The notes beneath the pieces were generated by a model. It searched no databases. It saw only the letters and a program-made list of their open reading frames with translations, and was not told the DNA's origin. Both the position numbers and the translations under genes were made by a program. Shown here in pieces: positions 40,842 through 49,920 of a stretch of DNA of 64,000 nucleotides (the first letter of the stretch is position 1; each line of letters starts with the position of its first letter). Origin of the DNA: CBDCYS01 sp965226245 (GTDB taxonomy: Bacteria; Acidobacteriota; Terriglobia; Bryobacterales; UBA6623). The stretch is from contig CBDDCL010000015.1 in the NCBI GenBank assembly GCA_965226245.1, positions 1,054,001-1,118,000 of the forward strand. The letters are read 5' to 3'.

Positions 40842-43217
40842 ATGGCTGTCTACAAGGGTAAACCCGAGAAAGCACAGCGCACCGTTCGCACCATGATCGG
40901 AGTTTTCGTGCCCGTTCTACTTCTAACCGCTGCGCAGGCCATGGCACAACTCACGAGTGAGGGCAACCAGTTTTGGCACCAAGACAGCAACAGCATTGCC
41001 GGGCGGGCCGAACGGGACGACAACTTTGGTGCAGCGCTGGCCACGGGTGACTTCAACAACGATGGCTTTGAAGACCTGGCCATTGGGGTCCCTGGTGAAG
41101 ACGTCGGGGGGGAAGAAGATGCCGGCGCGGTCAACGTGACTTATGGCGGTCCCGGCGGCCTGTCGGCCCCCGGCAACCAGATTTGGCACCAGGACAGCGA
41201 GGGCATTGCCGGGGAGGCCGAAGAGTTCGACAACTTTGGTTTCCCTCTGGCCGCCGGTGACTTCAACAACGATGGCTTTGAAGACCTGGCCATTGGGGTC
41301 CATGGGGAGGACATCGGAGGGTTTCCCTTCGGGGACCCAGGCGCCGGCGCGGTCAACGTGATCTATGGCGGCCCCGACGGCCTGGCGACCCACGGCAACC
41401 AGATTTGGCACCAGGACAGCGACGGCATTGCCGGGGGGGCCGAGAACTTAGACTTCTTTGGTTTCGCTCTGGCCGCCGGTGACTTCAACGACGATGGCTT
41501 TGAAGACCTGGCAATTGGGGTCGATGGTGAAGACATCGGGGGGATAGAAGATGCCGGCGCGGTCAACCTGATTTATGGCGGCCCCGACGGCCTGGCGACC
41601 CACGGCAACCAGATTTGGCACCAGGACAGCGACAGCATTGCCGGGCAGGCCGAAGAGGGCGACAACTTTGGTCGAGCGCTGGCCGCCGGTGACTTCAATA
41701 ACGATGGCTTTGAGGACCTGGCCATTGGGGTCCCTTTTGAGGACCTCGGGGGGATACAAGGTGCCGGCGCAGTCAACGTGATTTATGGCTTTCGCGGCGG
41801 CCTGTTTGCCTTCGGCGACCAGATTTGGGGCCAGGACAGCGTCGGCATTGGCGGGAGGGGCGACGTGGGCGACAACTTTGGTGAAGCGCTGGCCACGGGT
41901 GACTTCGACAATGATGGCTTTGAAGACCTGGCTATTGGCGTGCCTGGGGAAAACGGAAATGCCGGCGCGGTCAACGTGATCTATGGCGGTCCTGGGGGCC
42001 TGGCGTCCACCGGCAGCCAGATTTGGCGGCAGGGCAGCGGCGGCATTGCCGGGCAGGCCAATGAGGGCGACAACTTTGGTCGAGCGCTGGCCGCCGGTGA
42101 CTTCAACAAGGATGGCTTTGAAGACCTGGCAATTGGGGTCGATGGGGAGGACAATGATACCGGCGCGGTCAACGTGATCTATGGCGGTCCCGATGGCCTG
42201 GCGGCCCCCGGCGACCAGGTTTGGGGCCAGAACAGCGCAGGCATTCTGAGTCTGCCTGAAGAGGACGAGTTCTTTGGTTTTGCTCTGGCCGCCGGTGACT
42301 TCAACGACGATGGCCTTGCAGATCTGGCAATTGGGGTCCCAGGGGAGGGCGTCGGGGCCGGCGCGGTCAACGTGCTCTATGGCGCGGGCCCGGCGCCGCT
42401 TCAATTCTCTTCGGAAGGGATCGTTAGCGCCGCCAGTTTCTTGCCAGGCGCCGCTCCTGCGGCGATCATGTCCTTATTCGGAGAGAATCTGGCGGGAGCA
42501 ACCGAGGTCGCCAGTGAGGTTCCGCTTCCGACCTCGCTGGCGGGGACAACGGTGAGGGTGACCGCGGAACCCCGGGTAGGACAAGCCAACCAAATACTGC
42601 GCGGTGCTCTGGCTCCGCTTTTCTTCGCCTCTCCCGGTCAGATCAACTTCCTCATGCCCCCTGTAGCGCTAGGGCCGGCCAGGGTCACCGTAACCAGAAC
42701 GGATGGCAGCAGCTTCTCGGCTACGATTGAGATCGAAAGGGTGGCCCCGGCTCTCTTCACCGCGGACTCAAGCGGCAGCGGTGTGGCGGCAGCTCAATTC
42801 GTCAAGGTAGCCGCCGATGGTACACGGACTCAGGGCTTGATCTTTGACCCCAATACGCTCGCTGCCGTTCCCATCGACCTCGGCTCGGGACAGGACCAGG
42901 TTTTTCTGGCACTCTTTGGCACGGGGATTCGTGGCTTTACCTCCGAGGTCACCGCCAGGGTCGGAGGAGTCGAGACGCCCGTGTTGGGCGCGGTTCCCCT
43001 AAAACAGTTCGAGGGAGTTGATCAGGTCAACATCGGGCCTTTGAACCTCGAAGGGGCCGCAGGACTGGGCAATGAAGGGGGCCAAACACTGGCCATTGTC
43101 CTCACCGTGGACGGCCGGCAGACCAACCCGGTCGTTTTCCTTGTGAAGCCAGACCCTGTTCCCGGTGGACCGAGGCCCGGCCCTGGACCGATGCCGGGCC
43201 CTGTCGCCCTCGAATGA
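40842..43217 (+). CDS. Secreted FG-GAP-repeat protein with TIGR03437 C-terminal domain
   Basis: The 791-aa product starts after a purine-rich AGGGAGGAGAGAAGG site, with a signal peptide ending near residue 36 (VFVPVLLLTAAQAMAQ). Seven FG-GAP repeats follow, each with a calcium-type loop DFNNDGFEDLAIGVPGED and an NVIYGGPDGLA strand. They would form a seven-bladed integrin-like propeller at about 40-520. Residues 525-780 form the Solibacter-type TIGR03437 domain, with PGQINFLMPP, FLALFGTGIRGF and DQVNIGPL, ending in a Pro/Gly-rich tail. It is a surface or secreted adhesin-like protein. The DNA of the repeats is itself highly repetitive, so copy number may vary between strains. Confidence 0.88.
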   Translation: MAVYKGKPEKAQRTVRTMIGVFVPVLLLTAAQAMAQLTSEGNQFWHQDSNSIAGRAERDDNFGAALATGDFNNDGFEDLAIGVPGEDVGGEEDAGAVNVTYGGPGGLSAPGNQIWHQDSEGIAGEAEEFDNFGFPLAAGDFNNDGFEDLAIGVHGEDIGGFPFGDPGAGAVNVIYGGPDGLATHGNQIWHQDSDGIAGGAENLDFFGFALAAGDFNDDGFEDLAIGVDGEDIGGIEDAGAVNLIYGGPDGLATHGNQIWHQDSDSIAGQAEEGDNFGRALAAGDFNNDGFEDLAIGVPFEDLGGIQGAGAVNVIYGFRGGLFAFGDQIWGQDSVGIGGRGDVGDNFGEALATGDFDNDGFEDLAIGVPGENGNAGAVNVIYGGPGGLASTGSQIWRQGSGGIAGQANEGDNFGRALAAGDFNKDGFEDLAIGVDGEDNDTGAVNVIYGGPDGLAAPGDQVWGQNSAGILSLPEEDEFFGFALAAGDFNDDGLADLAIGVPGEGVGAGAVNVLYGAGPAPLQFSSEGIVSAASFLPGAAPAAIMSLFGENLAGATEVASEVPLPTSLAGTTVRVTAEPRVGQANQILRGALAPLFFASPGQINFLMPPVALGPARVTVTRTDGSSFSATIEIERVAPALFTADSSGSGVAAAQFVKVAADGTRTQGLIFDPNTLAAVPIDLGSGQDQVFLALFGTGIRGFTSEVTARVGGVETPVLGAVPLKQFEGVDQVNIGPLNLEGAAGLGNEGGQTLAIVLTVDGRQTNPVVFLVKPDPVPGGPRPGPGPMPGPVALE

Positions 43218-43523
43218 AACCAAACCCTCCCCGCCGGGCCTGCCCCGGACTGGCCGGAACCAAAGAGGGGGGTCACGGTGGACGGCGACTGGTTTCCTCG
43301 CACACCCAAGCGTGGCGGTTCCGGCGTCAAACAACCGGCTGCGAGGCTTTCGATATAATGGCGCTGACTCGTCCCGCGGGAAAGGGCGCCGCTGAATGAA
43401 GAGAAGGCGTATCCTGAAAGTTAGGCAGCGGTTGAGGCGTTCATTCTTATACGCCATGAAAAGGGTGCCGGCTGCAAGTCAAAGCGAGCGATTCGGCCGA
43501 CCCGCCGGCCGCCGGAGACGAAC
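43218..43523. other. 306-bp intergenic region before the oxidoreductase gene
   Basis: No gene is seen. A perfect TATAAT at 43354-43359 has no good -35 at the right distance. The block at about 43222-43275 (CCGGAACCAAAGAGGGG) resembles short repeats near 31405-31435 and 34260. Confidence 0.5.
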
Positions 43524-44855
43524 ATGATCAAGAGCGTGACTAGACGAACATTCCTTGGAGCAGCGGGCGCGGCGGGCGCTTCAGCCAGTTCGTTGGCGAG
43601 CGCCGCCAACCGGAGCGGGCCAAATGACCGCATCACGGTCGGCATGATCGCCGTCGGCTCTCGGGCGCAGGAATTGCTCGAGGCCATCAAGCAGGTCGAT
43701 GGAACCGAGATCGTAGCGGTCTGCGACGCCTACAGCGGCCGCATGGAAAGAGCCGCCGGCAGGACAGCAGGGCGAGCCAGAACTCACAAGAACTATCAGG
43801 AGATCATCGCTGATGACAGCATCGACGTCGTCACGGTTGCTACTCCCGACCACTGGCATAAGACCCAGGTGATTGAGGCTCTCCAGGCGGGCAAAGATGT
43901 CTACTGCGAGAAACCGCTCACCTACGCAATTGACGAGGGCTTGGAGATTGCCGCTGCTGTAAAGAAAAGCGGCAGGCTCCTCCAAGTCGGCAGTCAGGGG
44001 GTCAGCTCTCAGCTTCAACAGAAAGCTCGCGAGATGATTCGCTCAGGGAAGCTGGGGAAGGTCACGATGATCCGCGCCAGCTACAACCGCAATACCGCAA
44101 GCGGAGCGTGGATCTACCCGATCCCCCCGGATGCATCGCCGGAAACCGTCGATTGGCAGGCGTTTCTGGGTCCCGCGAAAAAGCGTCCCTACAACCTGGA
44201 GCGATTCTTCCGGTGGCGCTGCTATCGAGATTATTCCGGGGGCATTGCAACGGACTTGTTCGTACACCTCTGCACCACGATTCATTTCATCATGGACGCC
44301 AAAATGCCTTCCAATGTCGTTGGGCGCGGAGAGCTGTACCGCTGGAAAGAAAGCCGCGACGTGCCGGACACGCTGAACGCCATTCTGGAGTACCCAGAGG
44401 GATTCACCGCCAACCTCAGTTCTACCTTCAACAATCAATTCGCCGGCGGGCAGTCGTTCCAGATCCTGGGGACCGAGGGTACCCTCGTCATCGGCTTCTC
44501 GAAACTGACATTTGTGCCCAACCGCGGACGGGAGGACAACCGCTGGATTGTGGAAGCCTGGCCGCAAAGGCTGGAACAACAGTACTACCGGGATGAGAAG
44601 GTCCGCGCGGCGGAACTGCCGCGGACGCAACCACCGAACCTGCTGCGGGATCAGGAAGAATTCCACCAGACGGGTCAGAGCTCAACCGTCCAGCATTTTC
44701 AGAATTTCTTCGACTCGGTGCGGAGCCGCAAACCCACGATCGAGGATGAGATGGCGGGCCATCGGGCGGCGGCGTGCGCGCACCTGATCAATGACTCGGC
44801 GGATAGCGACCGAATCACGCACTGGGATTTCAAGCGAGAGAGGCAGCGGGCCTGA
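43524..44855 (+). CDS. Tat-exported Gfo/Idh/MocA family oxidoreductase
   Basis: The 443-aa protein has a twin-arginine leader (VTRRTFLGAAGAAGASA, residues 5-21). A Rossmann domain (VGMIAVGSRAQELLEAI, VVTVATPDHWH) with the family motif CEKPL (about residue 135) follows, then the C-terminal alpha/beta domain with YNRNTASGAWIYP and DLFVHLCTTIHFIM. Such proteins oxidise or hydrolyse sugars with a tightly bound NAD; the Tat route allows export with cofactor. Bacteroidetes, Planctomycetes and Solibacteres carry many. Substrate unknown. Confidence 0.88.
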   Translation: MIKSVTRRTFLGAAGAAGASASSLASAANRSGPNDRITVGMIAVGSRAQELLEAIKQVDGTEIVAVCDAYSGRMERAAGRTAGRARTHKNYQEIIADDSIDVVTVATPDHWHKTQVIEALQAGKDVYCEKPLTYAIDEGLEIAAAVKKSGRLLQVGSQGVSSQLQQKAREMIRSGKLGKVTMIRASYNRNTASGAWIYPIPPDASPETVDWQAFLGPAKKRPYNLERFFRWRCYRDYSGGIATDLFVHLCTTIHFIMDAKMPSNVVGRGELYRWKESRDVPDTLNAILEYPEGFTANLSSTFNNQFAGGQSFQILGTEGTLVIGFSKLTFVPNRGREDNRWIVEAWPQRLEQQYYRDEKVRAAELPRTQPPNLLRDQEEFHQTGQSSTVQHFQNFFDSVRSRKPTIEDEMAGHRAAACAHLINDSADSDRITHWDFKRERQRA

Positions 44856-44975
44856 CACCCGCAAAGACCCGTATCTTGCCGCTCGGTCAGCGGCGCGTTT
44901 TAGGGCGCGCGGGTCCGCGCTCGCCGCTGCCAGTTCCAACGGAAGTGATCCTTTCCTTCGGCCCCTTTTCAACCG

Positions 44976-45974
44976 ATGCGTCATTCCCGTCATCTCGTAA
45001 CGCTGCTCAAGATTGCACTTGCCGCCGGACTGATCGTGTGGCTCATTCAGAGCGGGCGGCTGGAGCCCGCGAAGGTCGCCGCGGCCGCGCAGCACTGGCC
45101 ACTGCTGTTGGCGATCGTCGGAGTCATATGCATCCAAGTGCTCGCCGTTACCTGGCGCTGGAACTTGCTGCTCCGAACCCAGGATATCCGGCTGACTTAC
45201 GGGCGGACCCTCAGCCTAACGATGATCGGACTTGCTTCCACCCTGTTTATGCCCGGTTCGGTAGGGGGTGACCTCGTCAAGGGCTACTACGTCACCCTGG
45301 ACGCTCCAAATAAAAGGCCGCAGGCTGTCATGACGATCTTCTTGGACCGCCTGATCGGCTTAATGGGCTTGCTGACCGTCGCAACGGCTGGAGCTCTCTT
45401 GAATCTTGCTGTCGTGCGGCAGAGCAAGATGCTGATCGCGCTGGCAACGGCGGCGGCAACGGCGGTTCTGTTTGGAGCGGCGATTTTCGTGATCGGCGCA
45501 CTCGTGGCGGAGAAAGGCAGCGCCATCGTCGCAAGGCTGAGCCAGCGGCTGCCTTTGGGCGGCGTATTGTTGAAATGCTTTCAGGCCGCAAGAGAGTGCC
45601 GCCGGCAACCTGCCACGCTGGCGGCGGCCTTCCTCCTCACACTGCCGATTCACCTGCAGGCCTGTTTCGCGTTCTATTTGGCGGCCGTGGCGGTGGGGTA
45701 TTCCGGAGATGCCTACGGTCACTTTCTCTTCCTCGTGCCGTTCGGCCTGTTCGCAACGGCCATTCCCGTCTCCCCGGGCGGCATCGGGACAGGACAGGCT
45801 GCGTTCGTGGCGCTATTCGCCTTCTTGCCGGGAGGCGGCGGCAGCCTGGGCGCGGATGCCTGTACCGTTTTCCAGTTCGTGGCGATGTGCGTCTATCTGA
45901 CCGGCCTATGGGCATATGTTTCCCGCCGGAGAGACGCAGCGAGTGCTGAAGTTCAAGAGGGAATGTCTGGCTGA
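44976..45974 (+). CDS. YbhN/UPF0104-type integral membrane protein (LPG synthase TM family)
   Basis: The 332-aa protein has about eight hydrophobic helices and the family features RWNLLLRTQDI and PGSVGGDLVKGYYV near residues 55-105. A late PVSPGGIGTGQAAFVALF block (about 268-285) also matches. The family includes lysylphosphatidylglycerol synthase membrane domains and putative lipid flippases. No catalytic domain is attached. It is directly followed by an hldE remnant, a gene for LPS core sugar, so a role in envelope lipids is plausible but unproven. Confidence 0.83.
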   Translation: MRHSRHLVTLLKIALAAGLIVWLIQSGRLEPAKVAAAAQHWPLLLAIVGVICIQVLAVTWRWNLLLRTQDIRLTYGRTLSLTMIGLASTLFMPGSVGGDLVKGYYVTLDAPNKRPQAVMTIFLDRLIGLMGLLTVATAGALLNLAVVRQSKMLIALATAAATAVLFGAAIFVIGALVAEKGSAIVARLSQRLPLGGVLLKCFQAARECRRQPATLAAAFLLTLPIHLQACFAFYLAAVAVGYSGDAYGHFLFLVPFGLFATAIPVSPGGIGTGQAAFVALFAFLPGGGGSLGADACTVFQFVAMCVYLTGLWAYVSRRRDAASAEVQEGMSG

Positions 45975-46086
45975 TGAGGAGTGGGTCAACGCCGCTCAGA
46001 GAGGCGCCGGAAGCTCCTGAGGCCTTGCTTGCGGTCCGGGCTCCGCTGGTGGATGCGTCCCTTCCGAGACTCGGGCTCTGCTGAAC

Positions 46087-46277
46087 CACGTCACATCCCT
46101 GCCGTTACCAAGAACGTTTATGACGTGACGGGCGCGGGAGACACAGTCCTGGCCGTGCTCACTCTCGCTTTAGCCTCGGGAGCTTCGCTTACGGATGCCG
46201 CGGCGCTGGCCAACGTTGCCGCGGGGTTGGTTGTCGGCAAGCTTGGAACGTCAACCGTTGAGTTGGACGAGTTGTAG
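46087..46277 (+). pseudogene. Remnant of HldE/RfaE kinase domain
   Basis: The frame reads HIPAVTKNVYDVTGAGDTVL and continues LANVAAGLVVGKLGTSTVEL to the stop at 46275-46277. This is the C-terminal end of the PfkB-type ADP-heptose kinase domain, including the catalytic-base motif TGAGD. The preceding 230 residues and the cytidylyltransferase half are absent. The open frame upstream to 45981 has unrelated composition. Confidence 0.78.
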
Positions 46278-46313
46278 GAGAGGCCGCGGCGCAAGAGGGG
46301 ACTTACTCGAAGC

Positions 46314-46613
46314 TCACTCAGTGAACATCATCTGCTGCTCGGTGTCTTTCCAGGCGCTGATCTTCAGGCGCCGGCAAACCCAGCACAAGCGCTCGGACTG
46401 TTCCGTCGCCCCCTCGGAGCCGCAGACGGTGCAGGCGAAGGTCTTCTCCGGTTTGGGCTCGAAGACAGTCATCTTGGCGGCTTCCAGCACCCGAGGATCT
46501 ATCACGGGCCGTTCGGAACTCCGCTTTGAACCAGTCTTAGTCTTCACTCGAACCTCCCTCGGAACCAACTCAAATCTTTGGGGGACGACGTTCTCCACTA
46601 TCTTAACATGCAT
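46314..46613 (-). CDS. Small zinc-ribbon-like protein, unknown
   Basis: The 99-aa product (ATG 46613, after AAGG; an upstream start at 46631 is also open) has a basic N-terminus. A C-terminal treble/ribbon with CTVCGSEG and RLCWVCRRL gives a CxxC-x(17)-CxxC arrangement. It should bind one zinc and perhaps nucleic acid. No partner gene is adjacent. Confidence 0.6.
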   Translation of the reverse strand: MHVKIVENVVPQRFELVPREVRVKTKTGSKRSSERPVIDPRVLEAAKMTVFEPKPEKTFACTVCGSEGATEQSERLCWVCRRLKISAWKDTEQQMMFTE

Positions 46614-46908
46614 TTTGCCTTGGTACCTCAACAGCTTTCAGTCAGATTCGGTGGCCGATAAGGAGCGGACCCCTCCCTTGCGGTCAGGGCTCTGAATGTT
46701 CGTCCCGAATTTCCTGGCAGATCTGGCAAGAACTTCACTTCGCAGGTATCTTATCGGCGAGAGCGCCGGGATTCAGCGGTTCCGGGAGTGGAATTCTGAC
46801 CCGGCAAAGCGCTTGCGCCATCTGCCTCGGAGCGAACGTCTTCGCGTATTCCCTGTCCAGGCGACGCCATTTCCTGAGTCCAACTCGCCGGTGTGGCATC
46901 CTGATGGG

Positions 46909-47805
46909 GTGATAGCTGTTTTCAGTAACCGAGTCGTTCGGGCCTCCGTTCTGGCTGCCGCGGTTGTCTGGATTGCTTCTCTCGAGGGCGCCGATCCTCA
47001 ACCGGCTGCCGGGGGACCGCGTCCCGCCACCTTCGGTCCTGCACAGTTTCCCGACAGCCCCCAAGTCCGATTTCCCAGGTCTGACGGGGATTCCGGCGAG
47101 AGCCGCGGCTGCAATGTTCCTTCCGCATCGATCGACGCCTCGCTGAGGAATGACAATCGGCGAACGACGGGTCTGGTGCTTGCCAAGGGCGGTTATTTCC
47201 CGCCCGTGCAGCAGAGCATGCTCACCGCCCGATGGAACAATATTCAGTGCCGCAAGGTAGACGGCGAGATCTCCGCCTGGTATTCGCTGCACGACGCAAG
47301 AGTCTTTGAGGAAAAGCGCTTCCAGGCGCGTGGGATGTTCGAGCCTTTCGCGCGTGTCCACGTCTATGGGGGAATCTCCTACTACGACAATCCGAAGGAT
47401 TTATTTCGTTCGCGCTCGATCTTCTTTATCGGTGGAGCGGAATACCCCACCGTCTTGGGAATGACGTTCAATGCCGACTACTTGTGGGACGCCAAGGAAC
47501 ACGGAGAGTGGCTGACCCTGCAGGTGACCAAGCGTCACAAGCTCGGAACCATTCGGCGCGGTGCGGTGTTCACCTACAGGCACGGCCTGGGCGCCACCGG
47601 GACACACAGCTTGCCGGGTAATACGAATACAGCCAGCATCACGGGTGTCCCGAGCGTCTTTTATCGCGCCATCCTGGAGATCGACGACGGGCCCGTGACA
47701 TGGTACATGGAAGCCAGCCCGCACGTGAGCTTCGTCAGCCGCGCGACCGGAGTCCGAAAGAAACACGTCTTGGTCGCGGTAGGCCTGAGGATGGATTTTC
47801 CGTAG
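46909..47805 (+). CDS. Hypothetical exported protein
   Basis: The frame is open from 46696, but the part before 46909 resembles an intergenic repeat block. GTG 46909 begins a signal-like segment (VVRASVLAAAVVWIASLEGA). The mature part of about 270 aa is rich in aromatic and alternating hydrophobic residues (VHVYGGISYYDNPKDLF, GMTFNADYLWDAKEHGEW, ILEIDDGPVTWYMEASPHVS). A beta-rich, possibly outer-membrane protein is suggested. It ends in FP, compatible with an aromatic C-terminal outer-membrane signal. I do not recognise a family. Confidence 0.55.
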   Translation: MIAVFSNRVVRASVLAAAVVWIASLEGADPQPAAGGPRPATFGPAQFPDSPQVRFPRSDGDSGESRGCNVPSASIDASLRNDNRRTTGLVLAKGGYFPPVQQSMLTARWNNIQCRKVDGEISAWYSLHDARVFEEKRFQARGMFEPFARVHVYGGISYYDNPKDLFRSRSIFFIGGAEYPTVLGMTFNADYLWDAKEHGEWLTLQVTKRHKLGTIRRGAVFTYRHGLGATGTHSLPGNTNTASITGVPSVFYRAILEIDDGPVTWYMEASPHVSFVSRATGVRKKHVLVAVGLRMDFP

Positions 47806-47861
47806 CCCCCTTTTCGTGGCCTAGCAGCCCGTGGTAAAAGTACAAGAATACATAAAATACT

Positions 47862-47889
47862 TTACAATTAAAACATCTTGGTGTATAAT
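47862..47889 (+). promoter_or_regulatory. Transposase promoter
   Basis: TTACAA (47862-47867) and a perfect TATAAT (47884-47889) are 16 bp apart. The start of transcription would fall at about 47896, the first base of the transposase ATG, so the message may be leaderless. Confidence 0.6.
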
Positions 47890-47895
47890 TGTTTC

Positions 47896-49296
47896 ATGGC
47901 AATGGGACGACGCAACCAGCGGCAGCGCCAGAAAGGGCTGTGGGTCGCCGCCGCGGATCTGCCACACACAGCGGCCCACCCGTTTTATCACAGGCTCAAC
48001 GAGCTGCTCGACGAGCACGGCTTCGACGACTTCGCCGAACAGCGCTGCGAGAAGTTCTACGCGGCGCACATGGGCCGTCCCTCGCTGACGCCCGGCAGCT
48101 ACTTCCGCTGCCTGTTGATCGGCTACCTCGAAGGCATCGACAGCGAGCGCGGCATCGCTTGGCGCCTGGCCGATTCGATCTCGCTGCGGCGCTTTCTCGC
48201 CATCGAGCTCGACGAATCCACGCCCGATCATTCGACGATCTCGCGTACGCGCCGCCTGATCGACGTCGAAACGCACCGCGAAGTGTTCACCTGGGTGCTG
48301 CAATTGCTCGCCCAGCAGGGGCTGTTGAAAGGCGGCACGATTGCGGTCGATGCCACCACGCTGGAGGCCAACGCGGCGTTGCGCTCGATCGTGCGGCGCG
48401 ACAGCGGCGAGAGCTACGAAGACTTTCTCAAGGGGCTGGCGGCGCAGTCGGGGATCGAGACGCCGAGCCGCGAGCAACTGGCCAAGCTGGACAAAAAGCG
48501 CAAAAACAAAGGCTCCAACAAGGATTGGACGAATCCGCATGACCCCGACGCCAAGATCGCAAAAATGAAAGACGGGCGCACGCACTTGGCGCACAAGGCC
48601 GAGCACGCCGTGGACCTGCAGACGGGCGCGCTGCTGGCGCTGACCGTGCAAGGCGCCGATCTGGGCGACACGAGCACCGTGTCCGAGACGATTAGCGCGG
48701 CCGCGGAGCAAGTCGCCGCGGTCGCCCAAGACCAGCAGGCGAACGAGCAACTGTCTCCCCAAGGGCTGCAAGAAGTGGTGGCCGACAAGGGCTATCACAG
48801 CAACGACGTGCTGACGGACCTGACGGCGCTGGAGCTGCGTTCTTACATCAATGAACCGGACCGCGGGCGGCGCAACTGGTGCGGCAAGCGGCGGCAGCAA
48901 CAAGCGGTGTATGGCAACCGGCGACGGATGCGCGGCGAGCGGGGCAAACAACTGTCACGGTTGCGCAGCGAGCGGGTGGAACGCAGTTTTGCTCACTTAT
49001 ATGAGACCGGCCGGATGCGGCGGACGCACTTGCGCGGCCACGAAAATATCTTGAAACGGCTGCTGATTCACGGCGGCGCGTTCAACTTGTCGCTGCTGCT
49101 GAGGAAGGAGCTGGGAGCGGGGACGCCGCGCGGGCTGGCGGAAGCGAAAAAGGCCTTCGATTGGCTCTGGGAGGCCGTCAGGCGGCTGTTATCGGCCCGC
49201 CGAACGCGGTGGTTTCGGCTGTGGCCGCGCCCGGCGAACGGCTCCTTCCGGCTCGACTCGCCACTCTGCGTCTTCCGGCTCGCTCGCGCCGCCTGA
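47896..49296 (+). CDS. Transposase, IS1182-like DDE family
   Basis: The 466-aa protein shows a conserved N-terminal block (MGRPSLTPGSYFRCLLIGYL and GIAWRLADSISLRRFL). The DDE core follows with the first Asp in TIAVDATTLEANAALR, the second in VVADKGYHSNDVL and the Glu in RVERSFAHLYETGRMRR. A basic insertion of about 50 residues (KKRKNKGSNKDWTNPHDPDAKI) is typical of the IS1182 group. The frame is intact, so the element may still be active. ATG 47896 was chosen because the upstream TTG lies within the promoter. Confidence 0.88.
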   Translation: MAMGRRNQRQRQKGLWVAAADLPHTAAHPFYHRLNELLDEHGFDDFAEQRCEKFYAAHMGRPSLTPGSYFRCLLIGYLEGIDSERGIAWRLADSISLRRFLAIELDESTPDHSTISRTRRLIDVETHREVFTWVLQLLAQQGLLKGGTIAVDATTLEANAALRSIVRRDSGESYEDFLKGLAAQSGIETPSREQLAKLDKKRKNKGSNKDWTNPHDPDAKIAKMKDGRTHLAHKAEHAVDLQTGALLALTVQGADLGDTSTVSETISAAAEQVAAVAQDQQANEQLSPQGLQEVVADKGYHSNDVLTDLTALELRSYINEPDRGRRNWCGKRRQQQAVYGNRRRMRGERGKQLSRLRSERVERSFAHLYETGRMRRTHLRGHENILKRLLIHGGAFNLSLLLRKELGAGTPRGLAEAKKAFDWLWEAVRRLLSARRTRWFRLWPRPANGSFRLDSPLCVFRLARAA

Positions 49297-49328
49297 AAAC
49301 GGCCACATTTACCACGGGCTGCTAGCCC

Positions 49329-49476
49329 CAATGCTGTTCACTTAGAGCCTTCGAGTCCAGGGTCTTTGAGCCGCGAAGCGGCGCAGGATTGTAGCCCAGG
49401 GTGGAGCGAAGCGGAACCCTGGGTGCGAATACCATCAAGGGTAAGCCCCGGATGGGGCGTAGGAGCAAACCGGCCC
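49329..49476 (-). repeat. Dispersed repeat R1, copy D
   Basis: The block is closely related to copy B at 11880 and shares TGTTCACTTAGAGC, GAGCCGCGAAGCGGCG, GGAGCGAAGCGGAACCCTGG and the final GGATGGGGCG. It lies between the IS1182-like and IS3-like elements. Confidence 0.8.
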
Positions 49477-49562
49477 GTTCGTCTCCGAGGAGAGCAATGG
49501 ACTTGCCCCCAAAAGTGAGACAACCAGTTTAGACTCAAAATCCAGTGAACGGAGGATGAGTG

Positions 49563-49858
49563 ATGAGTTTGTCTCGACGGAAATTCACGCAAGAACAAGT
49601 TGTCGGCGGTGGAACGGCTTGCAGCAGGGCGCCTCGGCGGCCGAGGTCAGCCGGGTCTTTGAGATCAACCCCAACCTGCTGCACCGCTGGCGGCGAGAGT
49701 TTCGCCAAGGTCCCGGCAACGCCTTTCCCGGCGAAGGGAAGCGCCGCTGGGAAGAAACGCACAGGGCGGAGCTAGAGCGCAAGGTCGGCCGCCAGACCAT
49801 GGAGATCGATTTTTAAAACGGTGCTTGCAGGGCATCGAACAACAGCGGAAGCTGCAGG
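49563..49858 (+). pseudogene. IS3 OrfA (HTH_Tnp) with frameshifts
   Basis: The start MSLSRRKFTQEQ is intact, then the frame breaks near 49605. It resumes as QQGASAAEVSRVFEINPNLL and HRWRREFRQGPGNAFPGEGK, the OrfA helix-turn-helix and leucine-zipper part. At 49811-49820 the sequence TTTTTAAAAC gives a stop in frame 0. A -1 slip would restore DFLKRCLQGIEQQRK, so this may be the programmed frameshift window. Confidence 0.78.
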
Positions 49859-49920
49859 CCTCGACTGGAAAACCGTTGTCGGCCAACAGATCCGGCAACA
49901 AGTCCAGGAGCCGCCGCCGA

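Larger units (their letters stand above)
47825..49321 (+). mobile_element. IS1182-like insertion sequence, complete
   Basis: Inverted ends CAGCCCGTGGTAAAAGT (left) and the complement of ACATTTACCACGGGCTG (right) bound a 1497-bp element. It is flanked by CTAG at 47821-47824 and 49322-49325 as a 4-bp target duplication. It carries one intact transposase gene. Confidence 0.88.

Noticed and set aside
41030..42390. Regular repeats of about 200 bp on the DNA level looked like a satellite or array.
   Set aside because: They are FG-GAP protein repeats in an intact secreted protein; the third-position pattern fits coding sequence.
46735..47361. A 208-codon minus-strand frame opposite the hypothetical exported protein.
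   Set aside because: No signal, motif or ribosome site was seen; the plus-strand frame has a signal peptide and a coherent hydrophobic pattern.
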